DNA of 23,561 nt from JAGVGK01 sp038064935 (GCA_038064935.1 JBBTRZ010000012.1:1-23561); one strand, 5' to 3'; counted from the stretch's first letter, positions 1 to 6,928 are shown. Notes: generated by a model not told the origin, from the letters alone. Numbers and translations: made by a program.

Positions 1-55
1 GTAGAGCAGCTGCCTCTTAAGCAGACGGTCGGGGGTGCGAATCCCTCTGGGCGGA
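1..55 (+). tRNA. tRNA-Lys (CTT), 5' end cut by window edge
   Basis: The 3' three quarters of a tRNA are visible: the end of the D arm, an anticodon arm with loop CTCTTAA (anticodon CTT, lysine), a short variable region, a T arm with GGGGG/CCCTC stem and TGCGAAT loop, and the acceptor 3' strand TGGGCGG with discriminator A at 55. No CCA is encoded. The first anticodon-stem pair would be G-A, slightly irregular. The 5' acceptor strand lies outside the window. Confidence 0.85.
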
Positions 56-195
56 TTATGAACTCCGCGAATTTAATAAAGGATTATAACCTTACGAAAT
101 ATCACAACAATCTTTCCATTGAAGATTTCCCCGATGGAAAACCAAAGAAAATAGCATTTAGATATTATTTGTTTTTTTCTTCCTAAGGATGTAGC

Positions 196-234
196 ATGGG
201 AAATAATCAAGGGAACTCTAACCAAAATATATGA
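196..234 (+). CDS. Possible 12-codon leader peptide coupled to the S51 peptidase gene
   Basis: ATG at 196 follows AAGGA (185-189) at normal spacing and reads MGNNQGNSNQNI before TGA at 232-234, which overlaps the peptidase ATG (231) as ATGA. The peptide has five Asn and two Gln in twelve residues. The overlap suggests translational coupling. It may be a regulatory leader or a chance ORF; no attenuator hairpin with a T-run was found between it and the gene. Confidence 0.3.
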   Translation: MGNNQGNSNQNI

Positions 235-839
235 ACCAGCCAGGAACAATTCTCCTCACATCTACCGGGCTCTCTAGCAAAAGTGTCTATGACAAATTCG
301 TGGAAATCAAAGATTCAAGGGATCTTAAAAAGGCAATAATTATTACCACGGCTTCTCTTGGGAAAGAAGGAAATCAATATTCTCAATTGGCTCTCTCCCA
401 ACTAAAGTCGACTGGTTTTGAGACGGTAAACTTTTATGATTTTGAAAATCAGGGGCCTGGAGATTTTTCCTCCTATGACACTATATATGTATGCGGCGGC
501 AACACTTTTAAACTTATGAAATTTGCTAGGCAGGTAAGTTTTGATAAAGACATAAAATTATTGCTAGAAAAGGGTGGTGTATATATTGGAGTTAGTGCCG
601 GTAGTCTTATCGTTGGACCATCAATCAAAATAGCCAACGAGATTCACGCTGACAAAAACGAAGTTGGTCTTACTGATTTTTCTGGCTTCAATGTAGTAGA
701 TCTAATTATTTTTCCGCATTATTCTTCTATCCTTGAGGAAGAAATAAAATCATTCGAAAATAGAAACAAAACTAAGGTAGAAAGAGTAGATAATTCTCAG
801 GCGATTGTCATCGAAAACGGGGAAAAGACAATGATCTGA
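231..839 (+). CDS. Peptidase E-like protein (family S51 dipeptidase fold)
   Basis: 202 aa. Family S51 enzymes are cytosolic serine dipeptidases (PepE cleaves N-terminal Asp dipeptides). Seen here: a Rossmann-like start, the GGN turn (89-91), the nucleophile elbow GVSAGS with Ser122, and FPHY with His163, matching the Ser and His of PepE. At the position of the third PepE catalytic residue (Asp, 15 residues after the serine) there is Glu137, which may still act as the acid; I infer this from spacing only. Length is slightly below PepE (about 230 aa), with a short C-terminus. The start ATG overlaps a possible 12-codon leader and has a weak GGGAA upstream. Substrate specificity is unknown; cyanophycinase-like or non-peptidase members of the family are alternatives. 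Confidence 0.8.
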   Translation: MNQPGTILLTSTGLSSKSVYDKFVEIKDSRDLKKAIIITTASLGKEGNQYSQLALSQLKSTGFETVNFYDFENQGPGDFSSYDTIYVCGGNTFKLMKFARQVSFDKDIKLLLEKGGVYIGVSAGSLIVGPSIKIANEIHADKNEVGLTDFSGFNVVDLIIFPHYSSILEEEIKSFENRNKTKVERVDNSQAIVIENGEKTMI

Positions 840-892
840 CGGGTTGTTGACTTCATCTAAAAAACATTTAGTATCAACGCTAGCTTAGTTCG

Positions 893-913
893 CTGAGAGT
901 GCTCTCAGTTTTG
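893..913 (+). terminator. Weak terminator-like hairpin after the S51 peptidase gene
   Basis: CTGAGA and TCTCAG pair around a GTGC loop and are followed by TTTTG. It lies 54 bases after the peptidase stop and 31 before the next start. The perfect palindrome could alternatively be an operator for the downstream gene. Confidence 0.45.
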
Positions 914-943
914 ACATGAAACTCTTGAATTAAAGGAACAAAT

Positions 944-1699
944 ATGAAGAAGCGAATCGTATTCATCACTGACTGTGTAGATATCGCATACAACGAATTA
1001 CGCGGGACTGTCTTGTCGCAACTAAACAAATTGGGGAATAATGTCGAGTTAGAAATTGAACCAGTGGTTCCAGTCAAGCCCTTTTCGTTAATAAATGGGA
1101 GCTTCGTCTTGCGGCTAATGGCAGAAGCCTACCCGGAAGATACAATATTTTCGGTGATCCTAAATCCCCTAAAGGAGCGCCCCGTTCGTCTAACTGGTAA
1201 AACTAAAACCAAAAGGTTCTATTTCTTGGGCGCAAACACGGGAGTGTTCGACTGGTTTCTTCGGGATTTTGGGATAGAAGAACTGTATGAGATCCACGAT
1301 CCCGGCTTCTTCCCATTTGGGGGGAAATATGTCCACGCTCCCGCCGCCACACAAATTGCTTTTGGTGGACTGCTTGGCTTGATTGGAAGCAAATTTGACT
1401 CCGGCGGTTTGGTTAAGTTGGATATACCAGAAGGAACGATACTGCATATCGACGACTTTGGCCTGATCAAATTCAAGAGCGTTTTGCCCAAGTTGAACGA
1501 GGGCGATAGGGTGACGATTGAGATTGTTGGAAACTCTTTCTCTGCAGTTTATGTCAAGAGAATGATGAGCAGGGAGACCGGGGAGTGGGTTTTGTACCCC
1601 GGTAGCTCACTCGGGTTGCCAGAGATTGGAAAAGTGCGCCAGGACGGAGCAAGTGAAATCAACGCCGACATAGGAGATATCGTCAAAATCGTTCTGTAA
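944..1699 (+). CDS. SAM hydroxide adenosyltransferase family protein (DUF62)
   Basis: 251 aa, close to the usual length. The family (relatives of fluorinase and chlorinase) hydrolyses S-adenosylmethionine to adenosine and methionine. Visible: N-terminal FITD (7-10), GANTG (96-100), a conserved His at 131 in YVHAP, the C-terminal domain entry IDDFGLIKF (169-177), and PGSSLGLPEIGKV (219-231), the adenine/ribose-side signature. The canonical VDPGVG segment with the triad Asp reads LNPLKERP (73-80), so the Asp seems replaced by Asn74; this may define a subfamily or change activity. Start ATG follows AAAGGA (932-937). The gene ends in a strong terminator shared with the convergent HisRS-like gene. 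Family assignment is firm; the reaction is inferred. Confidence 0.8.
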   Translation: MKKRIVFITDCVDIAYNELRGTVLSQLNKLGNNVELEIEPVVPVKPFSLINGSFVLRLMAEAYPEDTIFSVILNPLKERPVRLTGKTKTKRFYFLGANTGVFDWFLRDFGIEELYEIHDPGFFPFGGKYVHAPAATQIAFGGLLGLIGSKFDSGGLVKLDIPEGTILHIDDFGLIKFKSVLPKLNEGDRVTIEIVGNSFSAVYVKRMMSRETGEWVLYPGSSLGLPEIGKVRQDGASEINADIGDIVKIVL

Positions 1700-1704
1700 A
1701 AAAT

Positions 1705-1734
1705 AGGCCCCCGCATATGCATGGGGGCCTTTTT
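1705..1734. terminator. Bidirectional intrinsic terminator
   Basis: AGGCCCCC (1705-1712) pairs with GGGGGCCT (1723-1730), loop of 10 bases, followed by TTTTT on the plus strand and by a TATTTTTT tract on the minus strand. It sits exactly between two convergent genes and serves both. Confidence 0.9.
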
Positions 1735-1738
1735 GTTT

Positions 1739-2875
1739 TCAGAGACTTTGTTGGGTCTCTTTAAAGAGTCGGCTGAACAGCTCCGTTCCGAAACCCCCGG
1801 CGATAAGGTGCTCCTTTCCATTGTTAAGCAACTTCTTTGTCCAATCGCAAGCTCCTCCTCCAGCCAGTGGGTATCTACCACCAGCAACATTTTGTGCCGC
1901 CAGTCTGTAACAAAGTCCCGAGTAATATCCGAGCCCAGAGGATCTCGCCAAATCGAAGTAAAAATGCACATGCGGGTACTTACTCCTAAGAGAATCGATA
2001 ATCTGCCTTTCGGTGAATTGCAACTCTCTTATGTAAGTTTCCAGTCCCGAATACTTGTCAGGAATTTCTCCAGCGTGATCAATCTGATTCGGTAGATCAA
2101 TTGAGCAAGCACTGAGCAGGTTAAATGTCCCGCCTTTCCCGCCACGCACTACTTCCTCCCTGCTAATGCGGCCTTCAGAAATGAGTTCTTCCACAATCCC
2201 AATGTGTGACAGGGCGACAGAAATGTTTCGTGTCCCGTATCCCAGACTCGCTGACTGCATCAGAAAATTTAACCAGATTTCGAGATGAACTAACAAAGAA
2301 GTCAGTTCAAATTTGTTGAATCCAGTCGTGTCTCTTGCCGACGAGGTAAGAGCAAAGGCCCTGAAGTGCGGAGTTAGTTCAGAATCTTTGGGAAAATTCT
2401 GAAGCCGGAGAACGCGATGACTCGTCGCCAGATGTACTTCCGGATTTTCTTGGCTAGAACTTTTCGATCTCCGTCGATAAGCACATTCGATAGCCAATGC
2501 CATACTTGGATCGCCCACCACTTCCACATTTCTTATTGTCGACAACACCACTTTCGGGTCCAGTGTGGTTAGCGTAGCATTTGCCCCTATTGGATTTACC
2601 GGCGACAACTCTACCGCCGAAAAATATCCAGGAAGAATCCCGAAAAACATTCTGTCAATCTCAACCAGATCTCTTGGGGCTATGTCCCCGACTATGCTGA
2701 AGCGATTTTTCGTATAGTTCCGCATGATTTCAGCGGAACTGATATGCCCAATCTTTTTCTCCAAGATGTGAAGGAGTAGGGTATGAAAATCCGCCCAATT
2801 GAGGTTCTCAGACGAGAGTGCCCCGACAATATCACCCATTCCAATGGTCACGAGAATTCTTTCGACACCTTTCAC
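1739..2875 (-). CDS. Histidyl-tRNA synthetase-like class II core paralogue
   Basis: 378 aa. It resembles the catalytic core of HisRS/HisZ: SPVNPIGANATLTTLD then STIRNVEVVGDPSMAL (112-127), a motif-2-like stretch with SHRVLRLQ (152-159) and HFRAFALTSSARD (170-182), a histidine-A-like motif ARSSGLGYYSG (310-320, compare LVRGLDYYT of HisRS), then GGRYP and a glycine-rich end GGFGTELF that resembles class II motif 3 but lacks its usual final Arg. No C-terminal anticodon-binding domain follows, so it is unlikely to charge tRNA in the usual way; HisZ-like regulation or small-molecule aminoacylation are possible. The start is GTG at 2875 with AAGGAG six bases upstream; an ATG at 2877 is out of frame and hits TGA at once. 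Its promoter closely resembles that of the helicase gene 18 kb away. Confidence 0.65.
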   Translation of the reverse strand: MKGVERILVTIGMGDIVGALSSENLNWADFHTLLLHILEKKIGHISSAEIMRNYTKNRFSIVGDIAPRDLVEIDRMFFGILPGYFSAVELSPVNPIGANATLTTLDPKVVLSTIRNVEVVGDPSMALAIECAYRRRSKSSSQENPEVHLATSHRVLRLQNFPKDSELTPHFRAFALTSSARDTTGFNKFELTSLLVHLEIWLNFLMQSASLGYGTRNISVALSHIGIVEELISEGRISREEVVRGGKGGTFNLLSACSIDLPNQIDHAGEIPDKYSGLETYIRELQFTERQIIDSLRSKYPHVHFYFDLARSSGLGYYSGLCYRLAAQNVAGGRYPLAGGGACDWTKKLLNNGKEHLIAGGFGTELFSRLFKETQQSL

Positions 2876-2921
2876 ATTTATCTCCTTGTAAAGACCTTGT
2901 TTTATTCCGTCAAACGCTAAT

Positions 2922-2953
2922 CTATAACTAACATACTTTTAATTTTTCGGCAA
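2922..2953 (-). promoter_or_regulatory. Promoter of the HisRS-like gene, twin of the helicase promoter
   Basis: On the minus strand TTGCCG (2948-2953) is followed, 17 bases later, by TAGTTA with upstream TGT, inside TATGTTAGTTATAG. The helicase promoter at 20705 matches it without gaps at about 27 of 34 positions. It leaves a 5' leader of roughly 40 bases containing the AAGGAG site. Confidence 0.55.
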
Positions 2954-2977
2954 AAATTGCACTGGCCTAGTGTACAG

Positions 2978-3014
2978 TTGACAGTCAGGAGGGGGCGGAA
3001 AAGATGGTTATAAT
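2978..3014 (+). promoter_or_regulatory. Possible promoter of the 30-aa peptide gene
   Basis: A perfect TATAAT lies at 3009-3014. A TTGACA is at 2978-2983, but the 25-base spacing is too long for a standard sigma-70 pair, so only the -10 is counted on. A G-rich tract lies between them. Confidence 0.35.
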
Positions 3015-3072
3015 ATTCTCTATTGATTTTAGTTGTTGTTTATGTAACACTAGACATGGAAAGGAGGTGAGC

Positions 3073-3165
3073 ATGTTATTTGCAGTGATCATCGAGCTAG
3101 TCCTTGTGGTGGCTTGTTTGCTCGGTTGTTCCTCATTAGGAAAAATGGTTCCCGATGACGGCTGA
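3073..3165 (+). CDS. 30-aa hydrophobic peptide, possible mini-lipoprotein or membrane microprotein
   Basis: Too short for routine ORF calling, but the signals are strong: AAGGAGGTGA at 3061-3070 just before the ATG, a TATAAT upstream and a perfect terminator 26 bases after the stop. The peptide has a hydrophobic run (residues 2-18, interrupted by Glu8) ending in LLGC at residues 16-19 and then SSLGKMVPDDG. LLGC is lipobox-like, though the N-terminus lacks the usual lysine or arginine, so a plain membrane microprotein is equally possible. It forms a stand-alone transcription unit between the HisRS-like gene and two tRNAs. No family is recognised; a type I toxin-like or signalling peptide is conceivable but unsupported. 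Confidence 0.6.
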   Translation: MLFAVIIELVLVVACLLGCSSLGKMVPDDG

Positions 3166-3190
3166 AATGTATTTTAGTCCGTTCGATTTT

Positions 3191-3216
3191 AGCCAGCTCT
3201 TTGAGCTGGCTTTTTT
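3191..3216 (+). terminator. Strong intrinsic terminator after the 30-aa peptide gene
   Basis: AGCCAGCTC (3191-3199), loop TTT, GAGCTGGCT (3203-3211), then an unbroken T-run to 3216. On the minus strand the hairpin is followed by AAAATCG, so it should act only on plus-strand transcripts. Confidence 0.9.
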
Positions 3217-3233
3217 GTCCAAATATTTCGCGA

Positions 3234-3316
3234 TGCCCGAGGTGGGAGTCGAACCCACACCCGCTTTAGCGGACAACATTTTAAGTGTTGCGTGTCTACC
3301 ATTTCACCACCCGGGC
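3234..3316 (-). tRNA. tRNA-Leu (TAA)
   Basis: 83-base tRNA on the minus strand: acceptor GCCCGGG/CTCGGGC, anticodon stem CAACA/TGTTG with loop CTTAAAA (anticodon TAA), a class II long variable arm, T loop TTCGACT and discriminator A. CCA is not encoded. It starts four bases after tRNA-Cys. Confidence 0.95.
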
Positions 3317-3320
3317 CTGG

Positions 3321-3392
3321 AGGTGCGGGCGGGAATCGAACCCGCGTATTGCGGTTTTGCAGACCGCTGTGTTACCACTTCACCACCGCACC
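3321..3392 (-). tRNA. tRNA-Cys (GCA)
   Basis: 72-base tRNA on the minus strand: acceptor GGTGCGG/CCGCACC, anticodon stem GCGGT/ACCGC with loop CTGCAAA (anticodon GCA), T loop TTCGATT and the discriminator U typical of tRNA-Cys. CCA is not encoded. It lies 26 bases after the rbfA stop on the same strand, so it may be cotranscribed with the translation-factor genes. Confidence 0.95.
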
Positions 3393-3418
3393 TAGCTTAG
3401 CTGATTGTAGCAAACTTC

Positions 3419-3748
3419 CTATGAATTTTCGCGGTCGCGTGTCGCTCTTATGTCGAGAGCGAAATCAATGTGGGTGAGTGGCGAACCACGGAGGCGCGTA
3501 TCGAGGAAGTCGCGCAAATCGCGCCGCCAAGTTCTGATCTCGGCGAGGGCTTGGGCTTCCGCACTGGCCGGATAAACGGTAACGAAGACCGTCGCGCCCC
3601 GCCCGCTTTTATCGAGGCGCGTTCCCGTCACGGTGACGAGTGTGCCCATACTGCCGTGGTGAGCAAGCCCGCCTCCTCGGCGGGCAAGGAACTCCGCCGC
3701 GAGTCGACTCACGGATTCAGTTAGGCGTAGAGTGTGGTGGGGGCGCAT
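3419..3748 (-). CDS. rbfA: Ribosome-binding factor A
   Basis: About 109 aa, the usual RbfA length. RbfA is a KH-like protein that binds immature 30S subunits and helps 16S 5'-end maturation. The pattern is visible: an N-terminal helix (TESVSRLAAEFLARR), a beta strand with VTVTGTRLDKSGRGATVFVTV where family members have TVT.V..S.D...A.V.V, then the helix ending RDFLDTRLRGSPLTHIDFALD, corresponding to L..RL..R..P.L.F..D. It lies 11 bases downstream of infB, the classical arrangement. A GTG directly before the ATG (3751) is an alternative start. Assignment rests on both pattern and neighbourhood. Confidence 0.85.
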   Translation of the reverse strand: MRPHHTLRLTESVSRLAAEFLARRGGGLAHHGSMGTLVTVTGTRLDKSGRGATVFVTVYPASAEAQALAEIRTWRRDLRDFLDTRLRGSPLTHIDFALDIRATRDRENS

Positions 3749-3759
3749 CACTCGCTATC

Positions 3760-5274
3760 CTAATAGTGACGGCGAGCAAATACAAGGAGAGTGTCGCCTG
3801 GCGCGATGGCGATTTTTGATTCCACCAGCGCGCCGAATGGTTCTTCAGTTTCCACTTTTTTGATCTCAAGTTTTTGGCGTTTGAGTTCGATAATTTCGCC
3901 CTCGCCGAGTAGTGTCCCCCGGCGCATAATTCTCACCGGCTGGCGAACGGCCGCGGCGCCTTGGGTCGCGGTGGCTCCGATGATTTGCCGATTCTTCTCG
4001 TGGCTGAAGATTTTAAGCACCCGAATTTCGCCGACGGTTTCTTCCACTTCCACGACCGGTGTTTGACGAATCATTTCGCCGGCAAGCCATTCGCTCAAGT
4101 GGTAGATAATGTCGAAAGTTTTAATCATGAGCCCGTACTTCTCGGCGATTTCGCGGACGCTTCGATCAGCCGTCACATTGAAGCCGACAATCACCGCCGG
4201 TTTAGTCCCCGTACCCAATTTGACATCATTCTCGGTGATTTGACCGAGGCCGCGGTGGAGAATCGAGAATTTCATTGTTGCCGTCTCTAGTTTTTTCACT
4301 TCCTTCACGATGGCCTCGAGCGACCCTTGATTGTCGGCCTTGAGAATGAGAGGCAGTTCCGTGACCCCGTCTTCGGTCTCTGGTCGGCTGGCGTGGTGGC
4401 TATTCTTCTCGGTCGCTGACTGGCGCGCCAGGGCTTCGGCGGTATTCTTATCAGTCGCGGTCACGAAGGCGGCCCCTGAAGGTGGCATCTCGGGGAGGCC
4501 CAAGACGACAGCGGGACTTGAGGCGGTGAGCGCAGAGACATTCTCGCCGCGAAAATTCTCCAACTTCTTAATCCGGCCAAAGATGCTCCCGACGACGAGG
4601 AAGTCACCCGGGCGCACTTCCCCGCTCTTAATAATAAGGGTTGCGACAATCCCGGCTTTTGGATGCTTCGTTGTCTCGAGGACGAAGCCGCCACTCTTTC
4701 CTCCCTCCGGTTCTTCCGTTAATTCGGCGAGATCGGCCATGAGAAGAATGAGCTCGAGAAGTTCGGGGACGCCCTCACCCGTTTTAGCCGAGATGGGGAG
4801 AGAAGGAATGGTCCCGCCGTAACCTTCGACGAGAATCCCGTTTTCGGCTAGGCCCTGTTTGGTTTGATCAACATTCGCGGTCGGGCGGTCAATTTTATTA
4901 ATCGCGATGAGATAAGGGAGACCGGCGTTAGTTACTGCCTTCAAGGCTTCGATCGTCTGCGCCTTCACGCCTTCTTCGGCCGAGACGACGACAATGGCTA
5001 GGTCGGCAATCGAGACGCTCCGTTCGCGGAGTTCCGAGAAGGCCTCGTGTCCCGGCGTGTCGAGGAAAGTAATAGTTTCTTCAGATCCGTTTTCCTCCCG
5101 CTTTTGTTTCACTTCATAAGCGCTCACCCGTTGGGTGATACCACCCGGTTCGGCCGCGGCGACTTTCGTCTGCCGAATATAATCGAGCAAAGTGGATTTG
5201 CCGTGATCAATGTGACCAACGACAACGACGACGGGCGGTCGCCGTCTGGTTTGACTCACAATAACTTTTTTCAT
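3760..5274 (-). CDS. infB: Translation initiation factor IF-2, short form
   Basis: 504 aa. IF-2 is the GTPase that places initiator fMet-tRNA on the 30S subunit and promotes subunit joining. G1 GHIDHGKS (20-27), G3 DTPGH (72-76), G4 NKID (126-129) and G5 SAK (162-164) are intact, followed by domain II, the IF-2-specific domain 3 (LILKADNQGSLEAI) and the C-terminal fMet-tRNA-binding barrel. The long N-terminal region of most bacterial IF-2 (hundreds of residues) is missing, as usual in reduced genomes: the G domain starts 10 residues in. The ATG overlaps the stop of the DUF4446 gene by four bases (ATGA), indicating translational coupling, and rbfA follows. Confidence 0.97.
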   Translation of the reverse strand: MKKVIVSQTRRRPPVVVVVGHIDHGKSTLLDYIRQTKVAAAEPGGITQRVSAYEVKQKREENGSEETITFLDTPGHEAFSELRERSVSIADLAIVVVSAEEGVKAQTIEALKAVTNAGLPYLIAINKIDRPTANVDQTKQGLAENGILVEGYGGTIPSLPISAKTGEGVPELLELILLMADLAELTEEPEGGKSGGFVLETTKHPKAGIVATLIIKSGEVRPGDFLVVGSIFGRIKKLENFRGENVSALTASSPAVVLGLPEMPPSGAAFVTATDKNTAEALARQSATEKNSHHASRPETEDGVTELPLILKADNQGSLEAIVKEVKKLETATMKFSILHRGLGQITENDVKLGTGTKPAVIVGFNVTADRSVREIAEKYGLMIKTFDIIYHLSEWLAGEMIRQTPVVEVEETVGEIRVLKIFSHEKNRQIIGATATQGAAAVRQPVRIMRRGTLLGEGEIIELKRQKLEIKKVETEEPFGALVESKIAIAPGDTLLVFARRHY

Positions 5275-5729
5275 TTGGGCGGGGGGTTGGTGTCAGGGGG
5301 AATGGCGAGACAGGCGGCCTCTTCGGTCGTGAGTTCGAATTCCGAGCCACGCGCTCGGACTGGTTTGGCATAGACGCGCATTGTGTCGCGAGCATGAAGT
5401 CCGGTAATAATGACCCCATCGCCCCGCTCATCTAGCCAGGCAGTGCTGAAACTCTGATTCCCGCCTTGATCAGGGAAAGGGTTGTAACGCAGAGTGCGGA
5501 TCTGACTCACCGCTTTTTGCAAGCGTTGGTCGGCGGCGCCGAGAAATCGCTCAATCTCTTGCCGCGACTGATTGAGCGCCGTGAGTTCCTGACCGAACGA
5601 GATGGCTAACTCCTCAAAATTCTCCCCACCGCGACCCTGGAAGAGGCGAGTGATTCGGCGGTCAAGCCAGAAGATCCACCCGGTCAAACCGAGAAGGACT
5701 AAACCGAAAGCGATTAGGCCAATTAACAT
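5271..5729 (-). CDS. DUF4446 family membrane-anchored protein
   Basis: 152 aa. One N-terminal transmembrane helix (about residues 2-22, LIGLIAFGLVLLGLTGWIF), a basic stretch, a predicted coiled region (roughly 38-80), then the DUF4446 core with RYNPFPDQGGNQSFS and LDERGDGVIITGLHARD, motifs I recognise from the family. The function of DUF4446 is unknown; it is common in Firmicutes and CPR genomes. It is the first gene of the infB-rbfA unit and has a near-consensus promoter whose -10 is seven bases before the ATG, so translation is probably leaderless, while infB is entered by coupling. Confidence 0.8.
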   Translation of the reverse strand: MLIGLIAFGLVLLGLTGWIFWLDRRITRLFQGRGGENFEELAISFGQELTALNQSRQEIERFLGAADQRLQKAVSQIRTLRYNPFPDQGGNQSFSTAWLDERGDGVIITGLHARDTMRVYAKPVRARGSEFELTTEEAACLAIPPDTNPPPK

Positions 5730-5736
5730 AGCCCGA

Positions 5737-5786
5737 ATTATACCGAATCGAGTGTTTTTTGCAAAATTTTCTCTGGGAGTTAGAAT
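5737..5786. promoter_or_regulatory. Symmetric divergent promoters sharing one palindromic -35 box
   Basis: TTGCAA at 5759-5764 is its own reverse complement. Sixteen bases to its left is TATAAT for the minus strand (5737-5742) and sixteen bases to its right is TAGAAT for the plus strand (5781-5786). The start codons follow at 7 bases (DUF4446, 5729) and 6 bases (GTG, 5793). Both transcripts would be leaderless and the two polymerases could not bind together. Confidence 0.65.
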
Positions 5787-5792
5787 AGGCCA

Positions 5793-6926
5793 GTGTTAAA
5801 AACCAAAGATAAAATAATTGATCTGGATGCCGCCGCCGGCGCCGATAATCCTTCGAGCATTCACCGGGCCGGAGCGCGCGCCGCGCGGCGACTTGACGAG
5901 GCGCGCCGGGCGGCCGCGGAGGTACTCGGAGCTCATCCCGACGAAATTGTTTTCACGAGCGGCGGGACGGAGGCAAATAATTTAGCGATTTTTGGCACGA
6001 TTAATTTTGCGCCAAACCGTAGGCAACATATTATTACTTCCGTCATTGAACATGTCTCGGTGCTCGAACCGTGCCGCGAGCTAAAACGCCGCGGGGCGGC
6101 TGTCACTTATTTGCCGGTTAATCGTGAGGGGTTGGTGTCGTCGAGTGATCTCGCCCGCGCGCTTCGCCCCGAGACTCGGCTCGTCTCTATCGGTTATGCC
6201 AACAACGAAATTGGTACGGTCCAACCCCTTCGCGAACTTGCCCGAGTAATTCGTAATTTTAAAAAACTCAAACCTAAAAGTTACCTGCCCGACCCCCTTT
6301 TCCACACCGATGCCTGCCAAGCGCCAGGTTTTTTGGATTGCCGAGTGTCAACACTCGGTGTTGATCTGCTGACTCTAAACAGCAATAAAGTTGGCGGGTC
6401 GCCGGGTGTCGGGTGTCTCTATATGCGTCGCGGCGTTCAGTTGTCGCCACTCCTCTATGGGGGCGGGCAAGAACACGGCCGGCGCAGTGGCACCGAGAAT
6501 GTACCGGGAATCGTTGAGTTTGCCGTGGCCTTAACCCTTGCCGTGAAATCGAGAGAAAAAGAATCAGCTCGGCTCACCAAACTGCGCGATTATTTTTTGA
6601 ACCACTTGCTTAAGTGGCCCGGCGTGATCTTGAATGGTTCGCGGGGCGCTCGCCTGCCAAACAATATTAATGTCAGTTTTGCCGGAACGGATAGCGAGTT
6701 TGTGGTTTTAAGTCTCGACGCGGCGGGGGTGCTGTGCTCGTCGGGCAGCGCTTGCTCGACGAACGACAAGTCGTCATCACATGTGATCTCAGCGATCGGC
6801 ACCGAAGCGGACACGACCATCCGCTTCACCCTGGGTCCTGCCACCACCCAACCCGACCTCGATCATGTCTTAAAAATCTTGCCCGACATCTTGCGCCGCG
6901 GGAAAAAGATTAGGCCAACCGGCTAA
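5793..6926 (+). CDS. Cysteine desulfurase (class V aminotransferase fold) with short N-terminus
   Basis: 377 aa. PLP enzyme that takes sulfur from cysteine for Fe-S clusters or tRNA thiolation. Conserved sites: GGTEANN (57-63), His87 in IEHVSVLEP stacking on PLP, Asp173 and Gln176 in FHTDACQ, the PLP lysine Lys199 in SNK, GRRSGTENV (229-237), and catalytic Cys321 in SSGSACST. The N-terminus is odd: family members read LDNAATTPV plus about 18 more residues before NPSSIH, whereas here LDAAAGAD runs straight into NPSSIH, so that segment is missing. An in-frame TAG at 5781 excludes a longer start; the GTG lies six bases after a -10 box. No iscU-type scaffold is nearby. The fold assignment is firm; activity with the shortened N-terminus is uncertain. 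Confidence 0.88.
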   Translation: MLKTKDKIIDLDAAAGADNPSSIHRAGARAARRLDEARRAAAEVLGAHPDEIVFTSGGTEANNLAIFGTINFAPNRRQHIITSVIEHVSVLEPCRELKRRGAAVTYLPVNREGLVSSSDLARALRPETRLVSIGYANNEIGTVQPLRELARVIRNFKKLKPKSYLPDPLFHTDACQAPGFLDCRVSTLGVDLLTLNSNKVGGSPGVGCLYMRRGVQLSPLLYGGGQEHGRRSGTENVPGIVEFAVALTLAVKSREKESARLTKLRDYFLNHLLKWPGVILNGSRGARLPNNINVSFAGTDSEFVVLSLDAAGVLCSSGSACSTNDKSSSHVISAIGTEADTTIRFTLGPATTQPDLDHVLKILPDILRRGKKIRPTG

Positions 6927-6928
6927 GT

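Noticed and set aside
2978..2983. TTGACA as -35 of the 30-aa peptide gene
   Set aside because: It is 25 bases from the TATAAT, too far for a standard promoter; only the -10 is considered reliable.
4331..4822. 163-aa plus-strand ORF inside infB
   Set aside because: A shadow of the GC-rich infB frame with low-complexity composition and no start signals; the same holds for the other long antisense ORFs in infB, gyrB, dnaE and the helicase.
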